Assembly: GCA_049889495.1 (NCBI GenBank)
Contig: JBMHDH010000026.1
Location: 1-64,000, forward strand
DNA: 64,000 nucleotides
DNA from: UBA685 sp049889495
GTDB lineage: Bacteria; Pseudomonadota; Alphaproteobacteria; Puniceispirillales; Puniceispirillaceae
Direction of reading: 5' to 3'
In this document: one piece after another, positions 17,823 to 26,359 of the stretch
Layout: the number at the start of each line of letters is the position of its first letter
Position numbering within the stretch: the stretch's first letter is position 1
The notes under the pieces: generated by a model
Seen by the model: the letters and a program-made list of their open reading frames with translations, nothing else
Database searches by the model: none
What the model was told of the DNA's origin: nothing
Translations under genes and position numbers: made by a program

Positions 17823-18935
17823 TCAATTAAGACGTGTCATTTCTGATAAGCGTGAGATGGTCCTGTGAAATTCAAATGCCCATTGGCTGCCATGATAGAG
17901 ATCTGTCATATCGGTTTGCGCAGTTGCGACAACAAAACGACCCCTGTCATATAGGGCGTCAATCAGCCACATAAAGCGACGCGCTTCATTTTGTTCTGCA
18001 TCTCCTAGCCGCGGAATATCCGTAATGAACAATCCTGTCAGACGATCGGCTAGGGCAACATAGTCACGCGCTGCCAATGGCAAAGCGCAAAGCTCGTTAA
18101 AGGACGCCATCACAATGGCTTGTGCGGCGGTATCAAACACCACATCTCTGCCAGCCACGCGCACCGAAAGAGGTGCTATATCTGCGCCTTGTGTAAGGTG
18201 CGAAAATTGGGTTGCAAGCGTTGCTTTGTGATCTGTTGCTTCATCTGTGATATACCAGCGCGGCATAGTGGCAAGAAGGCGCGTGCGCCAATCATTACCA
18301 TCTTGAATTTGGGTGATGATGCAATGATCTTTTAACTGATCAATAAAGGGCAAAAAACGGTCTCTATGCAGGCCATTTTCATAAAGATGATCAGGGTGAC
18401 GATTCGAAGTCGCAACCACAATCACCCCTCGGGCAAATAACGAATCAAACAAACGTTTCAAAATCATAGCATCTGCGATATCGCGGACTTCCATTTCATC
18501 AAAACATAAGATTTTCGAGCCATCAGATAAGGATATGCCAGCTTGTGATACCGCATCATCTGCACCAGCTTGTCTGGCATCATTCATGGCATCATGTGCC
18601 ATAACCATAAAATCATGAAAATGTAGCCGCTTGGCAGTTCCCGATGGCAAGCAATCGTAGAATAAATCCATCATCATGGATTTGCCACGGCCCACCCCAC
18701 CATAAATATAAAGCCCAGAAATGGTATTTTGGCTTTTTTTGGGGCTGCGAAAAAGGTTCAAAAATTTTTTTGAGACTGATTTATGATGTTGGCTGATATG
18801 GGGCAACAGACGGTGATATAGCTGATCAAGCTGATCTATGATATCAGCCTGGCCTGCATCTTGCGATACCACGCCCTCATCAATCAACGCATCATATCTT
18901 TGTTGAGGTCCTGATGCGTTGCTTGTCATGATCAT
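17823..18935 (-). CDS. zapE: AFG1/ZapE-family ATPase
   Basis: This 370-aa P-loop ATPase belongs to the AFG1/ZapE family. In E. coli ZapE associates with the Z-ring; mitochondrial AFG1 acts in protein quality control of respiratory complexes. Walker A is GGVGRGKSMMMDLF, Walker B is ILCFDEMEV, and an Arg-finger region ATSNRHPDHLYENGLHR is present. The open frame extends upstream to 19085 but that part overlaps sdhB, so I place the start at ATG 18935 (MIMTSNASGPQQRYDAL); ATG 18929 is also possible. Its place behind sdhB is compatible with a role linked to respiratory membrane proteins (inference). Confidence 0.92.
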   Translation of the reverse strand: MIMTSNASGPQQRYDALIDEGVVSQDAGQADIIDQLDQLYHRLLPHISQHHKSVSKKFLNLFRSPKKSQNTISGLYIYGGVGRGKSMMMDLFYDCLPSGTAKRLHFHDFMVMAHDAMNDARQAGADDAVSQAGISLSDGSKILCFDEMEVRDIADAMILKRLFDSLFARGVIVVATSNRHPDHLYENGLHRDRFLPFIDQLKDHCIITQIQDGNDWRTRLLATMPRWYITDEATDHKATLATQFSHLTQGADIAPLSVRVAGRDVVFDTAAQAIVMASFNELCALPLAARDYVALADRLTGLFITDIPRLGDAEQNEARRFMWLIDALYDRGRFVVATAQTDMTDLYHGSQWAFEFHRTISRLSEMTRLN

Positions 18936-18982
18936 AAGACTTAATTCTGTGATGATTAATGTCTGGCCAGAACCTTTATGCG

Positions 18983-19765
18983 CTAGCCTTGGCGTTCCAC
19001 CATAAGCTTTTTGATCTCGCCAATGGCTTTGCCAGGGTTCAAACCTTTTGGACAGGTTTGTGCGCAATTCATAATGGTATGGCAACGATATAGACGGAAA
19101 GGATCTTCCAAAGCATCAAGACGCTCGCCTGTATGGTCATCACGCGAATCAGCAATCCAGCGATAGGCTTGCAATAACACAGCTGGGCCTAGATATCTGT
19201 CACCATTCCACCAATAAGAGGGGCAAGATGTGGTACAGCTAAAGCACAACACGCATTCCCATAAGCCATCTAATTCAGCACGCTCTTCTGGTGATTGCTT
19301 TCTTTCTGTACCTTCTGGGGCTGGTGTTTCAGATTTTAACCAAGGCTGAATTGATGTTAATTGCGCATAAGCGTGGCTGAGATCTGGCACCAAATCTTTA
19401 ACAACTGGCATATGTGGCAGAGGATAAATGGCCACATCACCTTTGACATCATCAATGGATTTCAAACAAGCCAGTGTATTTTGGCCATCAATATTCATCG
19501 AACAAGACCCGCAAATGCCTTCACGGCAAGAGCGTCTGAAGGTTACCGTGGAATCCACTTCATTTTTGATCTTAATCAGCGCATCAAGCACCATTGGGCC
19601 ACAGCTATCTAAATCCACTTCGAACGTATCAAGACGTGGGTTTTGATCATCATCTGGCGACCAACGATAAAGCTGAAAGGTCTTGGTATTTGTCGCACCT
19701 TCTGGCGCGGCATGATGTTCGCCTTTCACTGGCTTTGAATTTTTTGGCAAAGTAAATTGAGCCAT
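18983..19765 (-). CDS. sdhB: Succinate dehydrogenase iron-sulfur subunit
   Basis: SdhB carries electrons from the flavin of SdhA to ubiquinone through three Fe-S clusters. The 260-aa protein has the plant-type 2Fe-2S Cys set (CREGICGSC...C) in the N-terminal domain and the ferredoxin-like Cys clusters CVLCFSCTTSCPSYWW and CHTIMNCAQTCPKGLNP for the 4Fe-4S and 3Fe-4S centres. It is the last gene of sdhCDAB; zapE follows after 47 nt. Confidence 0.97.
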   Translation of the reverse strand: MAQFTLPKNSKPVKGEHHAAPEGATNTKTFQLYRWSPDDDQNPRLDTFEVDLDSCGPMVLDALIKIKNEVDSTVTFRRSCREGICGSCSMNIDGQNTLACLKSIDDVKGDVAIYPLPHMPVVKDLVPDLSHAYAQLTSIQPWLKSETPAPEGTERKQSPEERAELDGLWECVLCFSCTTSCPSYWWNGDRYLGPAVLLQAYRWIADSRDDHTGERLDALEDPFRLYRCHTIMNCAQTCPKGLNPGKAIGEIKKLMVERQG

Positions 19766-19821
19766 GATTGATTATCCCCGTATCAAAAAGCCTTAAAAGT
19801 GAAATTACCTTGATAAGTAAA

Positions 19822-21612
19822 TTAATAGACACGTGCCACTGGTGGCACTGGTTCAATTTCATTTGTCAAAGTGGTCATCGTCACATCACGATATGCCAAT
19901 TTTGATTGATTATTTTCATCAAGCCACATAACAGTATGCTTCATCCAATTATCATCATCGCGATCTGGAAAATCTTCATGCGCATGGGCGCCACGTGATT
20001 CTTTGCGCTGTTCTGCTGAACGCACAGTGACAAGCGCTTGTGACATTAGATTTTCAAGTTCTAGGGCTTCAACCAAATCTGTGTTCCACACAAGTGAGCG
20101 ATCTGCGATGCCAATCTCACTCATCTGAGCGGCGATTTCATCCATTTCACGCACGCCTTCGGTTAGTGATTCGCCAGAGCGGAAAACAGCGGCATATTTT
20201 TGCATAGCCCGCTGCATATCAAGACGCAATTCACCAACCTGCACTTTGCCTTTTGTATGACGGACACGGTCAAAGCGATCTAGGATTTTATCTGTGGCAG
20301 AGCTATGTAAGGGCGCATGAGATGCCCCTGGTGTTAACACATCTGCGGCGCGGTGCGCTGCGGCGCGGCCAAAGACCACAATATCAAGAAGCGAATTGGT
20401 GCCCAAACGATTGGCCCCATGAACAGACACACAAGCTGCCTCGCCAATCGCCATCAAACCTTGGGCAACACGGTTTGGATCATCTGCGGTTGGTGACAAC
20501 ACCTCACCATGATAATTGGTCGGAATGCCGCCCATATTATAATGCACTGTTGGCAATACTGGAATCGGTTCTTTTGTGACATCAACACCACAGAAAATTT
20601 TGGCTGTTTCGGTGATGCCAGGCAATCTTTCATGCAAGGTTTCAGGCGAGATATGCTCTAGATGCAACATGATGTGGTCTTTATTTGGCCCCACACCACG
20701 GCCTTCGTTAATTTCCATCGTCATTGCGCGGCTTACAACATCACGGCTGGCCAAATCTTTGGCCGTTGGCGCATAACGTTCCATGAAACGTTCGCCTTCT
20801 GAATTGGTCAAATAGCCGCCTTCACCTCTGGCACCTTCGGTGATGAGAACACCTGCACCATAAACGCCTGTTGGGTGGAATTGCACAAATTCCATATCCT
20901 GCAATGGCAAGCCAGCACGCAATGCCATCGCATTGCCATCCCCTGTACAGGTATGGGCTGAGGTACATGAGAAATAAACGCGGCCATAACCGCCCGTGGC
21001 GAGCACCGTGCGCTGGCCCAAGAAACGATGGATAGAACCATCTTCCATTGATAAAGCAACAATGCCGCGGCAGCTGCCATCATCATCCATGATTAAATCA
21101 ATGGCATAATATTCGACGAAAAATTCTGCTGAATGACGCAAACATTGCTGATAGAGCGTATGCAAAATCGCATGGCCTGTACGGTCAGCGGCGGCACAAG
21201 CACGGCGCGCCATTGACTTGCCATAATCAAGCGTATGACCGCCAAAAGGACGCTGGTAGATATTGCCTTCTTCAGTGCGCGAGAATGGCACACCATAATG
21301 TTCTAGTTCGATCACAGATGGAATCGCATTGCGGCACATATATTCAATAGCGTCTTGATCGCCTAGCCAATCAGAGCCTTTGACTGTGTCATACATATGA
21401 AAGCGCCAATTGTCACCTTCACCCATATTATTTAGCGCAGCCCCAATGCCACCTTGGGCAGCAACTGTATGAGAGCGGGTCGGAAAAACCTTTGTAATAC
21501 AAGCGGTGCGCAAACCAGATGTTGCCATGCCAAGCGTTGCGCGCAATCCTGCGCCACCTGCGCCAACAACCACAACATCATAATGATGGTCGGTAATATC
21601 ATATGCACTCAT
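19822..21612 (-). CDS. sdhA: Succinate dehydrogenase flavoprotein subunit
   Basis: This is the catalytic subunit of respiratory complex II, which oxidises succinate to fumarate. The 596-aa protein has the FAD motif VVGAGGAGLRA and the covalent FAD-binding histidine, His48, in TRSHTVAAQGG. The substrate region HPTGVYGAGVLITEGARGEGG and the capping-domain segment HYNMGGIPTN are also present. Length and order (sdhC-sdhD-sdhA-sdhB) are typical of alphaproteobacteria and mitochondria. Confidence 0.98.
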   Translation of the reverse strand: MSAYDITDHHYDVVVVGAGGAGLRATLGMATSGLRTACITKVFPTRSHTVAAQGGIGAALNNMGEGDNWRFHMYDTVKGSDWLGDQDAIEYMCRNAIPSVIELEHYGVPFSRTEEGNIYQRPFGGHTLDYGKSMARRACAAADRTGHAILHTLYQQCLRHSAEFFVEYYAIDLIMDDDGSCRGIVALSMEDGSIHRFLGQRTVLATGGYGRVYFSCTSAHTCTGDGNAMALRAGLPLQDMEFVQFHPTGVYGAGVLITEGARGEGGYLTNSEGERFMERYAPTAKDLASRDVVSRAMTMEINEGRGVGPNKDHIMLHLEHISPETLHERLPGITETAKIFCGVDVTKEPIPVLPTVHYNMGGIPTNYHGEVLSPTADDPNRVAQGLMAIGEAACVSVHGANRLGTNSLLDIVVFGRAAAHRAADVLTPGASHAPLHSSATDKILDRFDRVRHTKGKVQVGELRLDMQRAMQKYAAVFRSGESLTEGVREMDEIAAQMSEIGIADRSLVWNTDLVEALELENLMSQALVTVRSAEQRKESRGAHAHEDFPDRDDDNWMKHTVMWLDENNQSKLAYRDVTMTTLTNEIEPVPPVARVY

Positions 21613-21683
21613 GTGAAATCCTCACTTTACGTTTATCTGCCTGCCGGACCCGATAACAATCTGCCTGCAGCCCTTCAGCCGTC

Positions 21684-22070
21684 TTACAGCGCTATCTTTA
21701 AGATAGAAAGAATTGCCAAAACGGCTAGTGCGAACAAAGCCATTTTCACAAAAATGATCAACGCCATACGCTGACCTTCTGATGATACATAATCTTCAAG
21801 CACAACTTGAAGCCCCATTGCCGCATGGTAAAAACCAACCAAAACCAGCAATAATAACAAAGATGCCACCAAAGGGTTGGCCATCAATGCCATCGCACCA
21901 TCATAATCAAGCGTGCCAATCTGAGAAATAATTACTAAAGTGGCAATCATCAAAGGAACCATCGCAATCGCTGTGAGGCGTTGGTGCCACCAATGATGCA
22001 AACCTGATTTTGCAGACCCAAGACCACGAACTTTGGCCAAAGGTGTTTGCATGGAATTTGTTTTTTTCAT
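21684..22070 (-). CDS. sdhD: Succinate dehydrogenase membrane anchor subunit
   Basis: This small membrane protein of 128 aa has three predicted transmembrane helices (about residues 33-52, 62-83 and 104-125). The N-terminal GLGSAKSGLHHWWHQRLTAI segment is typical of alphaproteobacterial SdhD and contributes to the ubiquinone site. It lies between sdhC (12 nt) and sdhA (71 nt). Together with SdhC it anchors SdhAB and binds haem b. Confidence 0.93.
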   Translation of the reverse strand: MKKTNSMQTPLAKVRGLGSAKSGLHHWWHQRLTAIAMVPLMIATLVIISQIGTLDYDGAMALMANPLVASLLLLLVLVGFYHAAMGLQVVLEDYVSSEGQRMALIIFVKMALFALAVLAILSILKIAL

Positions 22071-22082
22071 AATCGCCCCCTG

Positions 22083-22463
22083 TTACGCCACATAAACAAC
22101 AGCCCATAAAAGAGCTGTTAGGCCAATGGCCAGAGCAATGGTGATTTTGCCAGAGCGATAAACAGATTCGATTTCAAGACCGCGGCCTCTGTCCCAATTC
22201 AAATGGCGGATGCCATTACACATATGGTAAAACAGCGCAGCTGAATAGCCAAACAAGATCAACTGGCCCAATGGATGGCCCACAATCATCATGGCATAAG
22301 CATAAGAGTCTGGACCCCCAGCAAGTGCGACAAGCCAAATCGTCAGCAACAAAGTGCCAGATGATAAAATCACGCCCGTCATACGATGCGTGATAGACAA
22401 CAGAGCAGGCAAAGGAAGCCTGTAGATCTGCAGATGCGGTGATAGTGGTCTAGCCTTCCCCAT
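22083..22463 (-). CDS. sdhC: Succinate dehydrogenase cytochrome b556 subunit
   Basis: This is the large haem b-binding anchor of complex II, 126 aa with three transmembrane helices. The signature RPLSPHLQIYRLPLPALLSI followed by THRMTG, and the haem-ligand region HMCNGIRHLNWD, are present. The frame is open to 22520, but I chose ATG 22463 because AGGAG lies 9 nt before it and homologues begin at this point. It is the first gene of the sdh operon; its promoter should lie in the 167 bases shared with the divergent pyridoxal kinase gene. Confidence 0.93.
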   Translation of the reverse strand: MGKARPLSPHLQIYRLPLPALLSITHRMTGVILSSGTLLLTIWLVALAGGPDSYAYAMMIVGHPLGQLILFGYSAALFYHMCNGIRHLNWDRGRGLEIESVYRSGKITIALAIGLTALLWAVVYVA

Positions 22464-22630
22464 CAGGTGGTACTCCTGTAACAATGTTGCCTGATAACTA
22501 TTGAAGGCGTTAAACCACAAAATGGTAATTTAATCAATGTGACAGGGGTTGATTTGATACTTTTTTGCCTAAATTAATGGCATTGTGATATCAGATGTTA
22601 ACTTTGTTATAACGCTAAAGCCGAGCTTTT

Positions 22631-23440
22631 ATGATCATTTCCATCCAATCATCTGTGCTATATGGCCATGTTGGCAATCAAGCTGCCTTGCCCATTTATC
22701 ATGCGTGCGGTCATAACACAGCGCATCTTGATACCGTGCGGCTTGCTGCCCATCCTGGTTTTGGGACAAGCGCAAAAGCCTGTCTTTCGGCAGATGATCT
22801 GCAAAACATATTGGCTGATTATGTCACGTTAAAAGAGCGGCCAGCCATCTTGGCACTTCACATTGGTTATATTGGTCATGCTGATCAAATTGCGCCTTTG
22901 GCCGCCTTCATTACAACGCTTTGCCAAACACAAAAAGACGCCAATATGCCAACCCCGCTTATCATCATTGACCCTGTTTTTGGAGATGGCAATCACAGCT
23001 ATGTCAGCGATGAAATCATCCGCCAAACCATCACACATCTTTTGCCCTTGGCAGATGTGATTACGCCAAATCAATTTGAATTATCTGTGTTATCTGGTGA
23101 TAAGGCTGAAACATGTGAAGCGGCCATTGCCGCATTACAAGCCCTGCCAAATGTCACAGCGCGTTATCGGTGCCTGACAGGTTTTATCGATAAAGAGAAC
23201 AAACTTTACGATTCGTTATGGCAAGATGGCGAATCCTATCATCACCCACAAGATATCCACCATGGGGTCAGCGGCGCAGGTGATGCCTTTGCCGCCCTAT
23301 GGGTAAGCCATTTTTTAAAAGGGCATGACGCCATCTCATCTTTGCAAATCGCAAGTGATATCACCCATCATATGATTGCCAAAAGCAAAAGCCCGCTGAC
23401 CTTGAATTTGGCAAGCGGGCTTCTGAAAATTAGCCAATAA
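22631..23440 (+). CDS. pdxY: Pyridoxal kinase (PfkB/ribokinase family)
   Basis: This 269-aa kinase phosphorylates pyridoxal to the cofactor PLP in the salvage pathway. The N-terminal SIQSSVLYGHVGNQAALP segment is the typical pyridoxal kinase start. The middle holds DPVFGDGNHSYVS and TPNQFELSVLSG, and the C-terminal GVSGAGDAFAALW motif contains the catalytic Asp and anion hole. PdxK and PdxY cannot be separated with certainty. It is transcribed divergently from sdhC and converges on asd; its 3' coding end carries a hairpin that probably serves asd. Confidence 0.9.
   Translation: MIISIQSSVLYGHVGNQAALPIYHACGHNTAHLDTVRLAAHPGFGTSAKACLSADDLQNILADYVTLKERPAILALHIGYIGHADQIAPLAAFITTLCQTQKDANMPTPLIIIDPVFGDGNHSYVSDEIIRQTITHLLPLADVITPNQFELSVLSGDKAETCEAAIAALQALPNVTARYRCLTGFIDKENKLYDSLWQDGESYHHPQDIHHGVSGAGDAFAALWVSHFLKGHDAISSLQIASDITHHMIAKSKSPLTLNLASGLLKISQ
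23389..23422 (-). terminator. Probable asd terminator inside the 3' end of pdxY
   Basis: The perfect 9-bp arms AAGCCCGCT and AGCGGGCTT have a 16-nt loop. Read on the minus strand the second arm continues into TTGCTTTTGG, a weak T-rich tail. It lies 42 nt past the asd stop and within the last 20 codons of the convergent pdxY gene, so the codons double as a transcription signal. Confidence 0.5.
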
Positions 23441-23463
23441 CAGATGATCTTGGGTGCGTGAAG

Positions 23464-24501
23464 TTAAGCGTTCCCGACCAAACCGCGTTCCACAACAAGT
23501 TCAGCAATCTGAACAGAGTTCAACGCGGCACCTTTGCGCAAATTATCTGACACACACCAGAATACTAGCCCATTTTCAACCGAAGGATCACGGCGCAAGC
23601 GGCTGATGAAAACCGCATCTTCGCCTGCGCATTCCACAGGTGTCACATAGCCTTCATTTTCCCGATGATCAATCACAGATATGCCATCTGCTTCGCGCAG
23701 CAATTCGCGTGCCTCTGCCTCATCAAATGGCTTATCCATCTCAACAAATACAGCTTCACTATGGCCGATAAAGACAGGGATACGCACCGCATGGGCAATC
23801 ACCTCAATAGACGGATCCATGATCTTTTTGGTCTCAGCGCGCATTTTCCATTCTTCTTTGGTGAAGCCATCATCCAAGAACACATCAATATGCGGAATGG
23901 CATTAAAGGCGATCTGTTTTGTGAATTTTTCAGGCTGAACCTCGTCATTCACATAAATGCCTTTGGTCTGGCGAAATAATTCATCCATCCCCGCTTGACC
24001 CGCACCTGAAGTCGCCTGATAGGTGGAAACAAGCGCACGGCGCACACCATAAGCGTCATGCAATGGCTTTAATGCCACCACAAGCTGTGCGGTTGAACAA
24101 TTGGGATTGGCAATGATATTGCGCCCACCATTTTTAATCAGGCAACCATCAGCCGCAGGGCCATTAACCTCTGGCACAATCAACGGCACATCGTCATCCA
24201 TACGAAAGGCAGAAGAATTATCAATCACAATACAACCAGCCGCACCTGCTTTATCAGCATAGGCTTTTGAGGTATCACCACCAGCTGAGAACAACGCAAT
24301 ATGCGCCTTTGAAAAATCAAAATTCTCCAGCGCTTCGACTTTCAAAATCTCATCATCGCCATAAGAGATTTCACGGCCCACAGATTTGCGAGATGCCAAC
24401 GCATAGACCTTATCAGCGGGAAAGCCGCGTTCTGCCAATGTCTTTAACATTTCTCTGCCAACCGCCCCTGTGGCGCCAGCAACTGCTACATTATAACCCA
24501 T
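23464..24501 (-). CDS. asd: Aspartate-semialdehyde dehydrogenase
   Basis: This NADPH enzyme reduces aspartyl phosphate to aspartate semialdehyde, the branch-point to lysine/diaminopimelate, threonine and methionine. The 345-aa protein has the Rossmann motif GATGAVGREML, catalytic Cys135 in NPNCSTAQLV and the catalytic His in HAVRIPVFIGHSEAV. It follows leuB by 27 nt, a common alphaproteobacterial leuB-asd order, and supplies the precursor for the dap genes (dapF, DapC-like) found further on in this window. Confidence 0.97.
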   Translation of the reverse strand: MGYNVAVAGATGAVGREMLKTLAERGFPADKVYALASRKSVGREISYGDDEILKVEALENFDFSKAHIALFSAGGDTSKAYADKAGAAGCIVIDNSSAFRMDDDVPLIVPEVNGPAADGCLIKNGGRNIIANPNCSTAQLVVALKPLHDAYGVRRALVSTYQATSGAGQAGMDELFRQTKGIYVNDEVQPEKFTKQIAFNAIPHIDVFLDDGFTKEEWKMRAETKKIMDPSIEVIAHAVRIPVFIGHSEAVFVEMDKPFDEAEARELLREADGISVIDHRENEGYVTPVECAGEDAVFISRLRRDPSVENGLVFWCVSDNLRKGAALNSVQIAELVVERGLVGNA

Positions 24502-24528
24502 GATTATTTGTCCTTTTTATTGCTTGGC

Positions 24529-25644
24529 TTAACGCGCGAGCTGATCAAGCGCATCAAGCACGGCCTTGGTCATGCCATCCGTGCCAACCTGTTCGCACCC
24601 ATCAGCCATGATATCGCCTGTGCGTTTGCCAGATGCCAAGGCTTTTGCCACCGCTTCTTCTACCAAATCAGCTTCGGCACCTTGGTCAAATGAATAACGA
24701 AGCATCATCGCAAAGCTCAAGAATTGTGCCAATGGGTTTGCCAAATTTTGGCCTGCAATATCAGGGGCTGACCCATGAACTGGCTCATAAAGTGCTTTGC
24801 GCATCCCTGTGGCTTCATCGACCGCACCAAGAGAGGCAGATGGCAACATGCCAAGCGAGCCTGTTAACATTGCCGCACAATCTGAGAGCAAATCACCAAA
24901 TAGATTATCTGTGACAATCACATCAAATTGTTTCGGGTAACGCACCAATTGCATCGCGCAATTATCGGCATACATATGGCTTAATTCAACGCCAGCCCCT
25001 TCGGCTTCATGCAAGGCTGTCATCACTTCACGCCATAGCACGCCAGAATGCATCACATTTGATTTTTCAACAGATGTCATTTTGCCGTTACGCTTGCGCG
25101 CTAGATCAAGGCCAACACGGCCAATACGCTGGATCTCACCTGTGGTATAAAGATTGGTATCATAGCCTTTCTTTGTGCCATCAGCCAAAGTTTCAATGCC
25201 ACGTGGTTCTGCAAAATAAGACCCGCCTGTTAATTCACGCAAGATCATAATATCAAGCCCAGACACCACATCTGGCTTTAGAGTTGAGGCTTCGACCAAC
25301 GGGGGGAACACCATCGCAGGGCGCAAATTGGCAAATAATTCCATTTCTTTGCGCAATGCCAAAAGACCGCGTTCAGGCTTTAATTCAAATGGCAAAACAT
25401 CATATTGTGGGCCACCAACTGCGCCAAATAACACCGCATCCATACCCATGGCATCTGCCAATGTTTCATCTTTCAAGGGGGTGCCATATTTATCATATGC
25501 CGCGCCGCCTACCTCATCTTCAGAGATATCGAAATCAAGAGATTTATGTTTGGCAAGCCAATCAATCAATTTCAAATTCGCAGCCATTACCTCTTTGCCG
25601 ATGCCATCACCAGGCAAAATCATCACTTTACGATTTGATCCCAT
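24529..25644 (-). CDS. leuB: 3-isopropylmalate dehydrogenase
   Basis: LeuB oxidises and decarboxylates 3-isopropylmalate in leucine synthesis. From ATG 25644 it has 371 aa, starting MGSNRKVMILPGDGIGKEV. The family signature NLFGDLLSDCAAMLTGSLG and the metal-binding aspartates are present. The frame is open to an ATG at 25671, but an AAGGAC ribosome-binding site 7 nt upstream favours 25644. A strong terminator lies in the 90-nt gap after leuD, only 27 nt before this start, so leuB may have its own promoter or be attenuated. Confidence 0.95.
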   Translation of the reverse strand: MGSNRKVMILPGDGIGKEVMAANLKLIDWLAKHKSLDFDISEDEVGGAAYDKYGTPLKDETLADAMGMDAVLFGAVGGPQYDVLPFELKPERGLLALRKEMELFANLRPAMVFPPLVEASTLKPDVVSGLDIMILRELTGGSYFAEPRGIETLADGTKKGYDTNLYTTGEIQRIGRVGLDLARKRNGKMTSVEKSNVMHSGVLWREVMTALHEAEGAGVELSHMYADNCAMQLVRYPKQFDVIVTDNLFGDLLSDCAAMLTGSLGMLPSASLGAVDEATGMRKALYEPVHGSAPDIAGQNLANPLAQFLSFAMMLRYSFDQGAEADLVEEAVAKALASGKRTGDIMADGCEQVGTDGMTKAVLDALDQLAR

Positions 25645-25671
25645 TATCTTTGTCCTTTGTCCGTCTTTCAT

Positions 25672-25704
25672 AAAAAAAGGGGCCGGTATGGTGCTGGCCC
25701 CTTT
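25672..25704 (-). terminator. Rho-independent terminator or attenuator between leuD and leuB
   Basis: On the minus strand the stem GGGGCC/GGCCCC, extended outward by three A-T pairs, has an 11-nt loop and is followed by seven Ts. It sits 30 nt after the leuD stop and 27 nt before leuB. A second smaller hairpin (AGCGAT/ATCGCT) lies just upstream at about 25710-25727. The pair could form alternative structures, but no overlap that would make a switch is obvious. Confidence 0.82.
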
Positions 25705-25734
25705 GTAACAGCGATGCGATTATCGCTTTATCAC

Positions 25735-26340
25735 TTATAGCCAGGGATGAGATGATTGACGCGTCTCTTCATAAGCGGTAATCGTCTCTGATTTTTCCAT
25801 CGTTAGGCCAATATCATCTAGACCATCTAGCAAACATTGTTTGCGGAATGGGTCTATGTCAAATGACACAACAGGGCCATTGGGTCGCGTGATTGTTTGC
25901 GCAACCAAATCCACAGATAATTCTGGGTTTTCGGCATCTTTCGCATCAGCCATCAGCGCGTCTCTGTCTTCTGCGCTGACTTTGATTGGCAAAATCCCGT
26001 TTTTGAAACAGTTATTGTAAAAAATATCAGCAAAGCTTGTAGAAATCACACAACGAATGCCAAAATCAAGCAACGCCCATGGCGCATGTTCACGTGATGA
26101 GCCACAACCAAAATTATCACCAGCGACAATGATTTGGGCGCCACGATAAGCTGGCTTATTCAAAATGAAATCTGAAATCTCACCGCCATCATTATCAAAG
26201 CGCATTTCATGAAACAGATTGGCACCAAGACCTGAACGTTTGATGGTTTTCAAAAATTGTTTTGGGATAATCATATCAGTATCGATATTCATGATTTCCA
26301 TAGGTGCCGCAACACCAGTCAGTTGATCAAATTTTTGCAT
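25735..26340 (-). CDS. leuD: 3-isopropylmalate dehydratase small subunit
   Basis: LeuD is the swivel subunit of isopropylmalate isomerase and works with LeuC. The 201-aa protein begins MQKFDQLTGVAAPMEIMNID and has the NFGCGSSREHAPWAL motif, which contributes the active-site residues that contact substrate. It lies 19 nt after leuC and is co-transcribed with it. A terminator lies just behind its stop. Confidence 0.96.
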   Translation of the reverse strand: MQKFDQLTGVAAPMEIMNIDTDMIIPKQFLKTIKRSGLGANLFHEMRFDNDGGEISDFILNKPAYRGAQIIVAGDNFGCGSSREHAPWALLDFGIRCVISTSFADIFYNNCFKNGILPIKVSAEDRDALMADAKDAENPELSVDLVAQTITRPNGPVVSFDIDPFRKQCLLDGLDDIGLTMEKSETITAYEETRQSSHPWL

Positions 26341-26359
26341 CTTATTACGGCCTTTTCTC

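Noticed and set aside
18936..19085. Longer zapE with an N-terminal extension of 50 residues
   Set aside because: The extra residues overlap the sdhB 3' end by about 100 nt in another frame and do not resemble the ZapE family.
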